Part shown: one piece after another, positions 1 through 7,461 of the stretch
Layout of the letters: every line of letters starts with the position of its first letter
Numbering within the stretch: the stretch's first letter is position 1
Source of the DNA: an uncultured Aliarcobacter sp.
GTDB taxonomy: Bacteria > Campylobacterota > Campylobacteria > Campylobacterales > Arcobacteraceae
Length of the DNA stretch: 11,843 nucleotides
Assembly (NCBI GenBank): GCA_947629065.1
Contig: CANRCH010000044.1
Coordinates: 1-11,843 of the forward strand
Direction of reading: 5' to 3'
Notes under the pieces: model-generated
The model's input: only the letters and a program-made list of their open reading frames with translations
The model's database searches: none
What the model was told of the DNA's origin: nothing
Translations under genes and position numbers: made by a program

Positions 1-22
1 TATTACTAAATAAGGAGAAGAT

Positions 23-559
23 ATGAACACAAGTATCGTAGGTAGACACATTAAATTAACAGATGCAATTAAAGATTATATAAATAGTTCGATAGAAACA
101 TTTGAAAAATATAATTTAGATATTATTTCAGTAACTTCTACTGTAACAGCTGATGAGAAAAAAGGTAAAAGTTCGTTTACTTTTGAATTTGCACTAAATA
201 TTGCAAATATTGATACAGTTGTAATTAGTCAAAAAGATAAAGATTTATATGCTGCAATTGATATTGCAACAGATAGAGTATCAAAAGTTTTAAGAAGACA
301 CAACGACAAAATAACAGCTCATAAGGCTACTAAATTTAGTGAATCTACAGAGATTCAAGATAAAATTGCTTTAGAGTTAGAAAAATTTGAAGATGAGATA
401 ATCCCACAAAGATTAACTTCATACAAACCAATTGATATAGAAGAAGCTTTAATTGATTTAAAAAATTCAACTGCACAATTCAAAGTTTTCTATGATAAAG
501 ATGATAATTTAAGAGTTCTTTATAAAGCAAACGCTGAAGGAAAATTTGGATTATACTAA
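23..559 (+). CDS. hpf: Long-form ribosome hibernation promoting factor (HPF/RaiA family)
   Basis: This 178-residue protein has the two-part layout of long HPF. The N-terminal S30AE/RaiA domain (about residues 1-105) opens with the typical 'SIVGRHIKLTDAIKDYI' pattern. A charged linker follows, then a C-terminal domain (about 128-178) of the type 'YKPIDIEEALIDLK...FKVFYD...LRVLYKANAEGKFGLY'. In the family, the N-terminal domain binds the decoding and tRNA sites of idle 30S subunits, and the C-terminal domain dimerises to join 70S ribosomes into inactive 100S particles. Short HPF and YfiA of enterics lack that tail, so this cell should need no separate RMF. The start is supported by AAGGAG at 12-17, five bases before the ATG. 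The gene is followed by two stem-loops, which suggests it ends its transcript; its promoter lies left of the window. Confidence 0.95.
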   Translation: MNTSIVGRHIKLTDAIKDYINSSIETFEKYNLDIISVTSTVTADEKKGKSSFTFEFALNIANIDTVVISQKDKDLYAAIDIATDRVSKVLRRHNDKITAHKATKFSESTEIQDKIALELEKFEDEIIPQRLTSYKPIDIEEALIDLKNSTAQFKVFYDKDDNLRVLYKANAEGKFGLY

Positions 560-575
560 ACACTCTTTTTAGTAT
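553..575 (+). other. Stem-loop over the hpf stop codon
   Basis: An 8-bp perfect stem is formed by ATACTAAA (553-560) and TTTAGTAT (568-575), with a 7-base loop. The hpf stop codon (557-559) is inside the left arm. It lies three bases before the intrinsic terminator hairpin, so the hpf transcript would end in two adjacent stem-loops. It may help termination or protect the 3' end; the role is inference. Confidence 0.5.
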
Positions 576-578
576 GAC

Positions 579-612
579 AAAAGGTATTGGCTCAAAAGTC
601 AATACCTTTTTT
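579..612 (+). terminator. Intrinsic terminator after hpf
   Basis: AAAAGGTATTG (579-589) pairs perfectly with CAATACCTTTT (600-610). One G-T and one C-G pair can extend the stem inward, leaving a loop of about six bases. The right arm ends in six T residues (607-612). This is a textbook rho-independent terminator separating hpf from der. The flanking A-run and T-run are complementary, so it could also work on the opposite strand, but no gene points leftward here. Confidence 0.85.
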
Positions 613-640
613 AGTTTACATTATTTTAGGATATATTTAT

Positions 641-2095
641 ATGGAAAATTTAAAAAAAATAGCACTTATTGGTCAGCCAAATGTTGGAAAATCTTCACTT
701 TTTAATAGATTATCAAACAAAAGAATAGCTATTGTTTCGGAACTTGCAGGAACAACAAGAGATATTAGAAAAAATGAGATAGAGATTCTTGATAGAAGTG
801 CATTACTTCTTGATACAGGAGGAATTGATGATACAAATGATGCTATTTTTTCAAATGTAAAAAGAAAAGCTATTGAAACTGCAAAAGAGTCAGATATTAT
901 CCTATTTATGGTAGATGGGAAAAATATCCCAGATGACAAAGATAAACAGCTTTTTTATGAACTACTAAGACTGAAAAAAGAACTAGCACTTGTTGTAAAT
1001 AAAATTGACAATGACAAAGAACTTGAAAGACTTTGGGAGTTTTTTGAGTTTGGAATAGGCGATGAAAACCTTTTTGGAATCTCAGTTTCACATAATCGTG
1101 GAACAAAAAAACTTTATGAGTGGATCTATGACAAACTTCCTGAAAATCCAGAAACTCTTGAGAGATTAAGACTTGAAGAAGAAAAAAGATTAAATGAAGA
1201 TGAATTTGATGAGTTTGAAGAAGATAATTTTATACAAGATGAAGTAGAAAATAGCGAAAATGAAAAAAATTTCGATGATTCAGCTATAAATGTAGCAATA
1301 ATTGGAAGAGTAAATGTTGGAAAATCATCAATTTTAAATGCTATTTTAGGTGAAGAAAGATCAGTTGTATCAGAAATTGCTGGAACAACTATTGACCCAG
1401 TGGATGAAAAATATAGCTATAAAGAAAAAGAGATTACTTTTGTTGATACAGCAGGACTTAGAAGAAGAGGAAGCATAGAGGGAATTGAAAAATTCGCTTT
1501 AATGAGAACTAAAGAGATGCTTGAAAAGGCAAATGTTGCTTTGGTTGTTCTTGATGCTTCAAGAGAATTAACAGATTTAGATGAAAAAATTGCAGGACTT
1601 GTAGATGAGTATGGATTAGGAACAATTATTGTTTTAAATAAATGGGATGAAAATATGGATACTTTCCAAAAAATGGAAGAGGAGATTAGAAGAAGATTTA
1701 GATTTTTATCTTATGCTCCAATTATCGCAGTTTCAGCAAAAACAGGAAGAAGTATTGAAAGATTAAAAGATAAAATAATTGATATTTTTGAAAACTATAT
1801 CCAAAGAATTCCAACTTCGCAACTAAATAGAGTTATTGAAGAAGCAGTTAGTAGACACGCACTCCCAAGTCCAAATGGTGCATACTTAAGGATATATTAT
1901 ACTACACAATTTAGTTCAAGACCACCAAGAATTGCACTTGTTATGAATAAACCAAGTCTTCTTCACTACTCATATAAAAGATATTTGATTAACTTTTTAA
2001 GAGAACAATTTAACTTTGAAGGAACTCCAATTCATGTTGTTGCAAGAGGTAAAAATAGTGGTGTTGGAGATGAAGAGTATTTAGAAAGAGATTAA
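641..2095 (+). CDS. der: Ribosome assembly GTPase Der (EngA)
   Basis: A 484-residue protein with two tandem GTPase domains, the signature of Der/EngA, an essential factor in 50S subunit maturation. Domain 1 has the P-loop GQPNVGKS (11-18), DTGG (58-61) and NKID (120-123). Domain 2 has GRVNVGKS (222-229), DTAG (269-272), NKWD (333-336) and SAK (365-367). A KH-like RNA-binding domain follows (about 390-475). The domains are joined by a strongly acidic linker (about 178-213), as in other Der proteins. The reading frame stays open upstream to a TTG at 587, but that lies inside the terminator hairpin. ATG 641, with AGGA at 628-631, gives the expected N-terminus just ahead of the P-loop. All nucleotide-binding motifs are intact in both domains. 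hemD follows after one base. Confidence 0.96.
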   Translation: MENLKKIALIGQPNVGKSSLFNRLSNKRIAIVSELAGTTRDIRKNEIEILDRSALLLDTGGIDDTNDAIFSNVKRKAIETAKESDIILFMVDGKNIPDDKDKQLFYELLRLKKELALVVNKIDNDKELERLWEFFEFGIGDENLFGISVSHNRGTKKLYEWIYDKLPENPETLERLRLEEEKRLNEDEFDEFEEDNFIQDEVENSENEKNFDDSAINVAIIGRVNVGKSSILNAILGEERSVVSEIAGTTIDPVDEKYSYKEKEITFVDTAGLRRRGSIEGIEKFALMRTKEMLEKANVALVVLDASRELTDLDEKIAGLVDEYGLGTIIVLNKWDENMDTFQKMEEEIRRRFRFLSYAPIIAVSAKTGRSIERLKDKIIDIFENYIQRIPTSQLNRVIEEAVSRHALPSPNGAYLRIYYTTQFSSRPPRIALVMNKPSLLHYSYKRYLINFLREQFNFEGTPIHVVARGKNSGVGDEEYLERD

Positions 2096-2096
2096 T

Positions 2097-2738
2097 ATGG
2101 CAAAAATATATCTACTTAATAATCAAAAATTTAATGGAGTTGAAAACTTAGAAGTTTTTTGCATAGAGAGTTTAAAATATAGTGTTGATTGTAACTCTTT
2201 TGATGCTTTAGTTTTTACTTCAAAAAATGCTATTTTTTCACTAGAAGAAAATGGTATTAATTGGAAAAAAACTCCTTCATATTTAATAGCTCCAAAAACA
2301 GCAGATGTTGCAAAAGAATATGGTGCAAATATTGCTTTTGTTGGAAATAGTGGTCATGGAAATGATTTTGCAAATGAACTAATTCCACACTTAAAAAATA
2401 AAAAAGTATTATATATAAAAGCAAAAAAAACTGTATCAAATTTGCCTGAAATATTAAGAGAAAATGGCATAGATATAAAAGAGATTGTAGCTTATCAAAC
2501 ATCTTGTAAAAAAGAGTTGTCTATTAAAAATCTTGAAAAAAACTCAACTATAATTTTCACTTCGCCTTCAAGTGTAGAGTGCTTTTTTAAGCACTTTTCA
2601 TGGGATGAATCTTTTAAAGCAGTTGTAATTGGAAGAACAACTGCAAAATTCTTACCATCACATATAAAATATAAAATAAGTGAAACTACAAGTGCTGAAG
2701 ATTGTGTAAAATTAGCACTAGAAGATTTCAACTCTTAA
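2097..2738 (+). CDS. hemD: Uroporphyrinogen-III synthase
   Basis: A 213-residue protein of the HemD family, which cyclises and inverts ring D of hydroxymethylbilane to give uroporphyrinogen III, the branch point to haem and sirohaem. HemD has little sequence identity across species, but two hallmarks are visible. One is 'DALVFTSKNAIFSLEE' in the first half (about 36-51). The other is 'STIIFTSPSSVECFFKHF' in the second (about 150-167), followed by 'KAVVIGRTTAKFL', matching the family's conserved Ile-Gly-x-Thr-Thr segment. The length is slightly below the usual 240-260 residues. The ATG is one base after the der stop codon with only a weak purine-rich site (AGAAAGAG) inside the end of der, so it is probably translated from the der message. 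There is no functional link to der beyond co-transcription. Confidence 0.88.
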   Translation: MAKIYLLNNQKFNGVENLEVFCIESLKYSVDCNSFDALVFTSKNAIFSLEENGINWKKTPSYLIAPKTADVAKEYGANIAFVGNSGHGNDFANELIPHLKNKKVLYIKAKKTVSNLPEILRENGIDIKEIVAYQTSCKKELSIKNLEKNSTIIFTSPSSVECFFKHFSWDESFKAVVIGRTTAKFLPSHIKYKISETTSAEDCVKLALEDFNS

Positions 2739-2745
2739 TTTTAAA

Positions 2746-2751
2746 GATAAT
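2746..2751 (+). promoter_or_regulatory. Candidate -10 element for the 6S RNA / purD transcript
   Basis: GATAAT resembles a sigma-70 -10 box and sits about seven bases before position 2758, where the 5' strand of the RNA closing stem would begin. TAAAAT at 2757-2762 is an alternative but would cut into the stem. No clear -35 box is seen, which is normal for Campylobacterota, where -35 is poorly conserved. Confidence 0.35.
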
Positions 2752-2757
2752 TTAGTT

Positions 2758-2943
2758 AAAATATCCAAGCCTAAGTAGTTCGGGATTTCCAATGTTGAGG
2801 GTCCCTTTAAAAATATTTTTTACTCAAAATAGTTATACGGTGTGCAGTGTTTCATTTGTTTACGCTCCTAAAGTATTCTTTAGAGTAAGTTTTTGGCTTA
2901 TAGGGCCATTTTTTGGTTATCGGCTACCTTGGGTTTTATTTTA
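2758..2943 (+). ncRNA. ssrS: 6S RNA, regulator of the sigma-70 RNA polymerase holoenzyme
   Basis: The gap between hemD and purD holds no credible protein but folds as 6S RNA does. The closing stem pairs CCAAG (2765-2769) with CTTGG (2928-2932), then GTAGTT (2775-2780) with GGCTAC (2922-2927, ending in two G-U pairs). A large internal bubble follows; its 3' strand carries a small hairpin, TGGC (2894-2897) with GCCA (2905-2908). The apical arm begins with TACTC (2821-2825) pairing GAGTA (2883-2887) and continues as interrupted A-T pairs. It is capped by GG-x-GTG (2839-2844) against CGC-x-CC (2863-2868). The total of about 185 bases is the normal 6S size. The segment GGTTATCGGCTAC on the 3' side resembles the GGTTACAGCC stretch of E. 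coli 6S. From memory, 6S lies next to purD in Helicobacter too. In the family, 6S mimics an open promoter and sequesters holoenzyme in stationary phase. The ends are estimates. Confidence 0.75.
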
Positions 2944-2949
2944 TATTAA

Positions 2950-2954
2950 AAGGA
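2950..2954 (+). promoter_or_regulatory. purD ribosome binding site that fixes the GTG start
   Basis: AAGGA lies six bases before the GTG at 2961. It decides the start in favour of GTG 2961 over the in-frame ATG at 2913, which is inside the 6S RNA and has no such site. The site is only about 7 bases beyond the inferred 6S 3' end. Confidence 0.7.
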
Positions 2955-2960
2955 ATAATT

Positions 2961-4229
2961 GTGAATATATTAATACTTGGAAGTGGTGGTAGAGAGTACT
3001 CTATTGGATTAGCATTAACAAAAGAAAAATCTCATAACTTATATTTTATGCCAGGAAATGGTGCTACTTCAGATTTGGGAACAAATATTAATATAACTGA
3101 TTATGAAAAACTTGCACTCTTTGCAAAAGAAAATAACATTGATTTAACAATAGTTGGACCAGAAGCTCCACTTGTAGATGGTGTTGTTGATATATTTAGA
3201 AAACATAATTTAGTAATTTTTGGACCAACAGCAGGTGCTGCAAAACTTGAAGGTTCAAAAGCTTATATGAAAAATATTCTAAAAAAATACAATGTACCAA
3301 CAGCAGCATTTATAGAAACTACTAGCAAAGAAGAGGCTTTAAACTTTATAGATAGTATGCAAAATACTCCAATAGTTGTAAAAGCAGATGGTCTTTGTGC
3401 TGGAAAAGGTGTAATTATTGCACAAAGTAAAGAAGAGGCAAAACAAGCTGCTTTAGATATGCTAGATGGTAGCTCTTTTGGTGATGCAGGAACAAATGTA
3501 GTTATTGAAGAGTTTTTAGATGGATATGAACTATCTGTTTTTGCTATTTGTGATGGAGAAAACTATAAAGTTTTACCAGCAGCTCAAGATCACAAAAGAG
3601 TAGGGGATGGTGATACTGGACCAAATACTGGTGGAATGGGTGCTTATGCTCCAACACCACTTGTAAATGATGAAATCTATAAAAAAATAGAAGATAGAGT
3701 AATTAAACCAACTTTAAAAGGGATGCAAGCTGAAGGTGCACCTTTTGAAGGAGTTTTATTTATTGGAGTAATGGTTGTAAAAGGTGAGCCAATTATCTTA
3801 GAATATAATGTAAGATTTGGAGATCCTGAGTGCGAAATTTTAATGCCACTTCTTGAATCACCTGTATCTGAACTATTTTACTATGGTGCTACAAAACAAC
3901 TTGATAAATTAGATATTAAAATAAAAAATGAGTTTGCAGTTGGTGTTGTGATGGCTAGTGAGAACTATCCATATAGTTCAAGTAAAGCAGCTGAAATCAT
4001 TATTGATAATATTGTTGATAGTGATTTAAAAAACAACTCTCATATCTCTTTTGCTGGAGTTGAAAAAATAGATGGAAAACTATTTGCAACAGGTGGAAGA
4101 GTATTAGTTTGTGTAGGAACTGGAAATAGTATAAAAGAGGCAAGAAATAGAGCTTATGCACTATGTGGTCAAGTTCATTTTGCAGGTAAAAAATGCAGAA
4201 CTGATATTGCATATCAGGCATTAAAGTAA
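2961..4229 (+). CDS. purD: Phosphoribosylamine-glycine ligase (GAR synthetase)
   Basis: A 422-residue ATP-grasp enzyme that joins glycine to 5-phosphoribosylamine using ATP, the second step of de novo purine synthesis in the cytoplasm. The N-terminal domain starts with [12 protein letters not shown] (1-12). The ATP-grasp core contains '[15 protein letters not shown]', '[10 protein letters not shown]' (220-229) and the metal/substrate segment '[10 protein letters not shown]' (281-290). The length is typical (E. coli about 430). In the 'GREHA' segment usual for PurD, His is replaced by Tyr at residue 13. I chose GTG 2961 because it gives the standard PurD N-terminus and has a good ribosome binding site; the frame is open back to ATG 2913 but the added residues match no PurD. 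The gene directly follows the 6S RNA, so it may be transcribed by read-through from the 6S promoter. The RDD gene begins four bases after its stop. Confidence 0.96.
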   Translation: MNILILGSGGREYSIGLALTKEKSHNLYFMPGNGATSDLGTNINITDYEKLALFAKENNIDLTIVGPEAPLVDGVVDIFRKHNLVIFGPTAGAAKLEGSKAYMKNILKKYNVPTAAFIETTSKEEALNFIDSMQNTPIVVKADGLCAGKGVIIAQSKEEAKQAALDMLDGSSFGDAGTNVVIEEFLDGYELSVFAICDGENYKVLPAAQDHKRVGDGDTGPNTGGMGAYAPTPLVNDEIYKKIEDRVIKPTLKGMQAEGAPFEGVLFIGVMVVKGEPIILEYNVRFGDPECEILMPLLESPVSELFYYGATKQLDKLDIKIKNEFAVGVVMASENYPYSSSKAAEIIIDNIVDSDLKNNSHISFAGVEKIDGKLFATGGRVLVCVGTGNSIKEARNRAYALCGQVHFAGKKCRTDIAYQALK

Positions 4230-4233
4230 AAAT

Positions 4234-4674
4234 ATGCAAAATAGCAATTCTGATAATTTACAATTAGCAACTATGAGAAGTAGGGCATTTGCCTACATTA
4301 TAGATGACTTAATTGTAAGTTTGATAATTTTATTTGCATATTGGGATGTGGTTATGGCATCGGCTAATAATAGTGGAGAGTTATTTACTTTGTTAGCTAC
4401 AACTTTAGCAACTCCAATTATGCTTTTAAAGGTTTCGTATCATACATTTTTTGTTTGGTATTTTGGTGCTACTATTGGTAAAATGGTAACTAAAATAAGA
4501 GTTATAGATGCAAATCATTGGGGAAGAGTTAATATTTTCCAAGCTTTCTTAAGAGCTGTTGGAAGATTCTTTTCAGAAATTTTCTTCTATGTTGGTTTTT
4601 TAATCGGATTTTTTAATGATGGAAGAAGAACATTCCATGATTTTACAGGAAAAACGTTGGTGGTAAATGCGTAA
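4234..4674 (+). CDS. RDD family integral membrane protein
   Basis: A 146-residue membrane protein of the RDD family, named for conserved Arg and two Asp, here Arg17 and Asp24-Asp25 in 'RAFAYIIDDLIV'. Three hydrophobic segments are visible, at about 19-40, 51-75 and 112-127. Family marks also include 'GATIGKMVTKIRVID' (78-92) and the C-terminal 'RRTFHDFTGKTLVV' (131-144). It should sit in the inner membrane. The biochemical role of most RDD proteins is not established; some have been linked to ion or small-molecule transport. Here it lies between purD and lptD and overlaps lptD by eight bases, so the two are probably translationally coupled. That hints at an envelope role but does not prove one. 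No strong ribosome binding site precedes the ATG. Confidence 0.85.
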   Translation: MQNSNSDNLQLATMRSRAFAYIIDDLIVSLIILFAYWDVVMASANNSGELFTLLATTLATPIMLLKVSYHTFFVWYFGATIGKMVTKIRVIDANHWGRVNIFQAFLRAVGRFFSEIFFYVGFLIGFFNDGRRTFHDFTGKTLVVNA

Positions 4675-6820
4675 AATTGTATGCTCTATAATTGTAAGTT
4701 CTAGTTTACTTTTAGCAAACGCTGAATATAAAGATGAAAAGTTTCAACTTTTGGCTAAAGATGTTGTAAATTCAAGTGATAATATTATAACTGCAACTGG
4801 TGATGTAGTTATATACTCTCCAACATATTATTTAAGTGCTTCTAAGGCTATATTTAAACAAAACAGTGAAATTGTAGAGCTTTTTGGTGATGTTTTGGTT
4901 ATAAAAGATAATAATATTCAAACACAAAGTGATTATGCATTAGTTGATTTAAAAAATGAAAATGCTACACAAACACCTGTTTTTCTTATGCAAAAAGATA
5001 ATGGAATTTGGGTAAATTCAAAAGAATCAAATAAAGAAAAAGAGTTAATAAAACTTGATGGAACAATAATTTCTTCTTGTGATTGTGTTGATCCAGCTTG
5101 GAGTATTAGAACTTCAAGTGCTGATTATGATACAGAAGATATGTGGATAAATGCATATAATCCAAGACTATATTTTAAAGATATACCTGTATTTTATCTA
5201 CCATATTGGGGATTTCCAACAGATACAACAAGAAGAACAGGACTTCTTCTACCATTTATTGGATACTCTAAAAGTGAAGGTCTATTTTACTCACAACCAA
5301 TTTTCTTTGCACTTGCACCAAATTATGATTTAGAATTAACTCCTCAAATGAGAAACTTAAGAGGTGCTGGAGTTTATTCAAAGTTTAGATATGCAGATTC
5401 ACCTGATTCTATGCTTGAAATTAAAACAGGATATTTTAAAGAGAAAAGTAAGTATAGAAGAAAAGAGAGTATTGAAAATTCTGAACACTATGGAGTTGAT
5501 TTAAAATATCAAAGAGAAAATATCTTAAGTAAAAACAAAAAAGAGCATAGTGATGGGCTTTATACAAAACTTACATACTTAAATGATGTTGAATACATTA
5601 CTTTAGAAGATGATGACTTATCTACAGATAAAAAAGTTGAATCAAAAATAAACTACTTTTATAATACACCAAACTATTATGGTGGAATTTATGGAAAATA
5701 TTATATTGATGTAAGTAAAAAATCAAATAAAAATACCCTACAAGAACTACCACAAATTCAGCTTCACTCATATAATAAAGAGCTACTTTTAGAAGGACTT
5801 TTATACTCTTTAGACGCTAGATATACAAACTACTATAGAAAAGAAGGATTAAATGCAGATATTTATTCTTTAAATCTTCCTCTTTCATATAGTAAAAATA
5901 TTTTAGATGACTATATGTTTGTAGGAATTGATAACAGTTCAACTCTAACAAAATATAATTATAGTAAATCACAATTTAAATATGATGATGCAACTCTTTT
6001 ACAAAACAAAACTTCATTCTTTCTTGGAAGTGATTTAATTAGACCTTATACGGACTATATTCATACAATGAATTTAAAAGCAAGTTATGATATTCCAAGA
6101 AATCTAAAAAAAGATGGAGATATAAGAGGTATAACTTTAACAGAAAATGATAATGCAAATAAGTATAAAGAACTAAGAGATTTTCCAATAGTTGAAGATA
6201 ATAAACAGATAAAACTATCTTTAAATCAATCTTTATATAACAAAGAGACTACAAAACAGATTGTAAATCATAAAATCTCTCAATCAATTATGTATGATAG
6301 CTTTGATGAGTTTAAAGCTCAAGATTTAGAAAATTATCTTAAATTAAATCATGATTATGGATCAATTTCTTCAAGAGTTACGTATAATATGCAAGATAGA
6401 ACAATAGTTGAAAGTAGTAATAACTTAAGTTTAAACTACAATGATTTTACTTTAAGTGCAAACTATTATAAATCTAAAAGTACAGATAATCAGTTTAATA
6501 ATAGAGATAATGATGAGTCTTATGGATATAAAGCATCATACAAAGTTGCAAAAGATTATAAGCTTTCATATTATGAAAACTATGATATTAAAGAGAATGT
6601 AAGAAATAGACAAGGAATTGGAATTAATATTGATGATAGTTGTTGGAATTTAGATTTAAAAGTTGAAAAAGAGATAACTCCAAGAAGTAGATATAATCAA
6701 TCAAGAAAAGAGTATGATAGTCATAAACAAACTATAGTTTACGCACAACTAATATTAAAACCACTTGGTGGAATAAAACAAAAATATATTACAAAAGATA
6801 ATAAAAATGAGCTCAACTAA
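4667..6820 (+). CDS. lptD: LPS-assembly outer membrane protein LptD
   Basis: A 717-residue LptD (Imp/OstA), the outer-membrane barrel that with LptE inserts lipopolysaccharide into the outer leaflet. A signal peptide ends in ANA (17-19). The periplasmic LptA-like beta-jellyroll is at about 20-135 ('ITATGDVVIYSPTYYLSASKA'). The barrel then begins with the LptD hallmark run 'GFPTDTTRRTGLLLPFIGYS' and 'GLFYSQPIFFALAPNYDLEL...RGAGVYSKFRY'. The rest is long, low in hydrophobicity and rich in alternating polar and aromatic residues, as expected of beta strands. The mature protein has only three cysteines: Cys138 and Cys140 in a C-x-C before the barrel, and Cys659 near the C-terminus. One inter-domain disulfide is therefore possible. 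Length is a little below E. coli (784). The ATG overlaps the RDD gene by eight bases and the end overlaps the next gene by 14. No lptE is visible in the window. Confidence 0.94.
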   Translation: MRKIVCSIIVSSSLLLANAEYKDEKFQLLAKDVVNSSDNIITATGDVVIYSPTYYLSASKAIFKQNSEIVELFGDVLVIKDNNIQTQSDYALVDLKNENATQTPVFLMQKDNGIWVNSKESNKEKELIKLDGTIISSCDCVDPAWSIRTSSADYDTEDMWINAYNPRLYFKDIPVFYLPYWGFPTDTTRRTGLLLPFIGYSKSEGLFYSQPIFFALAPNYDLELTPQMRNLRGAGVYSKFRYADSPDSMLEIKTGYFKEKSKYRRKESIENSEHYGVDLKYQRENILSKNKKEHSDGLYTKLTYLNDVEYITLEDDDLSTDKKVESKINYFYNTPNYYGGIYGKYYIDVSKKSNKNTLQELPQIQLHSYNKELLLEGLLYSLDARYTNYYRKEGLNADIYSLNLPLSYSKNILDDYMFVGIDNSSTLTKYNYSKSQFKYDDATLLQNKTSFFLGSDLIRPYTDYIHTMNLKASYDIPRNLKKDGDIRGITLTENDNANKYKELRDFPIVEDNKQIKLSLNQSLYNKETTKQIVNHKISQSIMYDSFDEFKAQDLENYLKLNHDYGSISSRVTYNMQDRTIVESSNNLSLNYNDFTLSANYYKSKSTDNQFNNRDNDESYGYKASYKVAKDYKLSYYENYDIKENVRNRQGIGINIDDSCWNLDLKVEKEITPRSRYNQSRKEYDSHKQTIVYAQLILKPLGGIKQKYITKDNKNELN

Positions 6821-7460
6821 TATATTTTTTGAAAATAGATTTGAAGCAACAAAAAAACTTATTGAAGAGTTACCAATCGATGGTATGAAACTTGAGGAAT
6901 GGATAGTATTATCAAGCTCTTATAATAGTTATGAAATAGCTAAAGATATAGCAAAAGAGTTAAACTCTGAATTTGATATAATTTTAAACAAAAAAATTTA
7001 TGCACCAAACAACGAAGAGTGTGAAATAGCAGTTGTAACAGAGTATGAAGATGTATTTATTCATGAAGAGCTTATAAAATCTTTTGATATAAATATAGAT
7101 TATATCTATTATCAATCAAAAAATATTTTTGAATATGATTTAAAAGATCAAGGAAATAGATTTAGAGATGGGGCAAAACATCTATCTTTTGAAGGGAAAA
7201 ATGTTTTAATAGTTGATGAAGATATAAATGTAGGCTTAGTAATGATGGCATGTATAAAAACCGTAATTAATCAAAAAGTAAAATCAATAAGCGTTGCAAC
7301 TCCAATTATATCAAGTGCAAGTATTGAAGCAATTGATGCAATTACAGATGATTTATATTATGTTAAAAAATTAGATCACTATATTGAAGTAGAGTATTAT
7401 TATAAAGAACTCCCAAATTTAGAGTTTGAAGATATATTAAAAATTAAAAAAGGACAGTAA
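6807..7460 (+). CDS. Degenerate phosphoribosyltransferase-like protein
   Basis: A 217-residue soluble protein with the outline of predicted phosphoribosyltransferases of the COG1926 kind. It has an N-terminal 'FFENRFEATKKL' (7-18), 'KKIYAPNNEECEIAVV' (62-77), 'NRFRDGAKHL' (117-126) and 'KNVLIVDEDINVGLVMMACI' (131-150). These are followed by 'ISVATPI' and an aromatic tail 'HYIEVEYYYKELP'. The PRPP-binding motif in active enzymes reads roughly VDDG-x-ATGATM; here it is VDEDINVGLVM, so the acidic pair survives but the Thr residues that hold the 5'-phosphate are gone. The LPRGG loop expected near residue 34 is replaced by LSSSYNS. The fold is probably kept while transferase activity is doubtful. 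The family assignment is from recalled motif patterns, not a search. It overlaps lptD by 14 bases and ends one base before pnp, so it is co-translated with both. Confidence 0.72.
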   Translation: MSSTNIFFENRFEATKKLIEELPIDGMKLEEWIVLSSSYNSYEIAKDIAKELNSEFDIILNKKIYAPNNEECEIAVVTEYEDVFIHEELIKSFDINIDYIYYQSKNIFEYDLKDQGNRFRDGAKHLSFEGKNVLIVDEDINVGLVMMACIKTVINQKVKSISVATPIISSASIEAIDAITDDLYYVKKLDHYIEVEYYYKELPNLEFEDILKIKKGQ

Positions 7461-7461
7461 A

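Noticed and set aside
587..640. N-terminal extension of der to an upstream TTG
   Set aside because: The TTG is inside the hpf terminator stem, the extra 18 residues match nothing in Der, and ATG 641 gives the standard N-terminus just before the P-loop.
2913..2960. Longer purD start at ATG 2913
   Set aside because: It falls in the 3' half of the predicted RNA without a ribosome binding site, whereas GTG 2961 has AAGGA six bases upstream and yields the canonical PurD N-terminus.
2739..2960. Purine or PRPP riboswitch controlling purD
   Set aside because: The region is about twice the size of a purine aptamer. It has one long-range closing stem with a central bubble rather than a compact three-way junction, which fits 6S RNA better. 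I cannot exclude other RNA classes without a covariance search.
2792..2992. Small 66-residue reading frame between hemD and purD
   Set aside because: It lies inside the structured 6S-like region and runs into purD in another frame. It has no ribosome binding site and its composition does not look like a protein of this genome.
4000..4239. Minus-strand frames opposite purD and other genes
   Set aside because: They are composition shadows: open only because AT-rich coding sequence lacks stops on the other strand, rich in Phe, Leu and His, and without ribosome binding sites or recognisable domains.
5151..5333. 60-residue plus-strand frame inside lptD
   Set aside because: It overlaps a strongly conserved part of LptD in another frame, its product resembles random AT-rich translation, and it has no separate signals.
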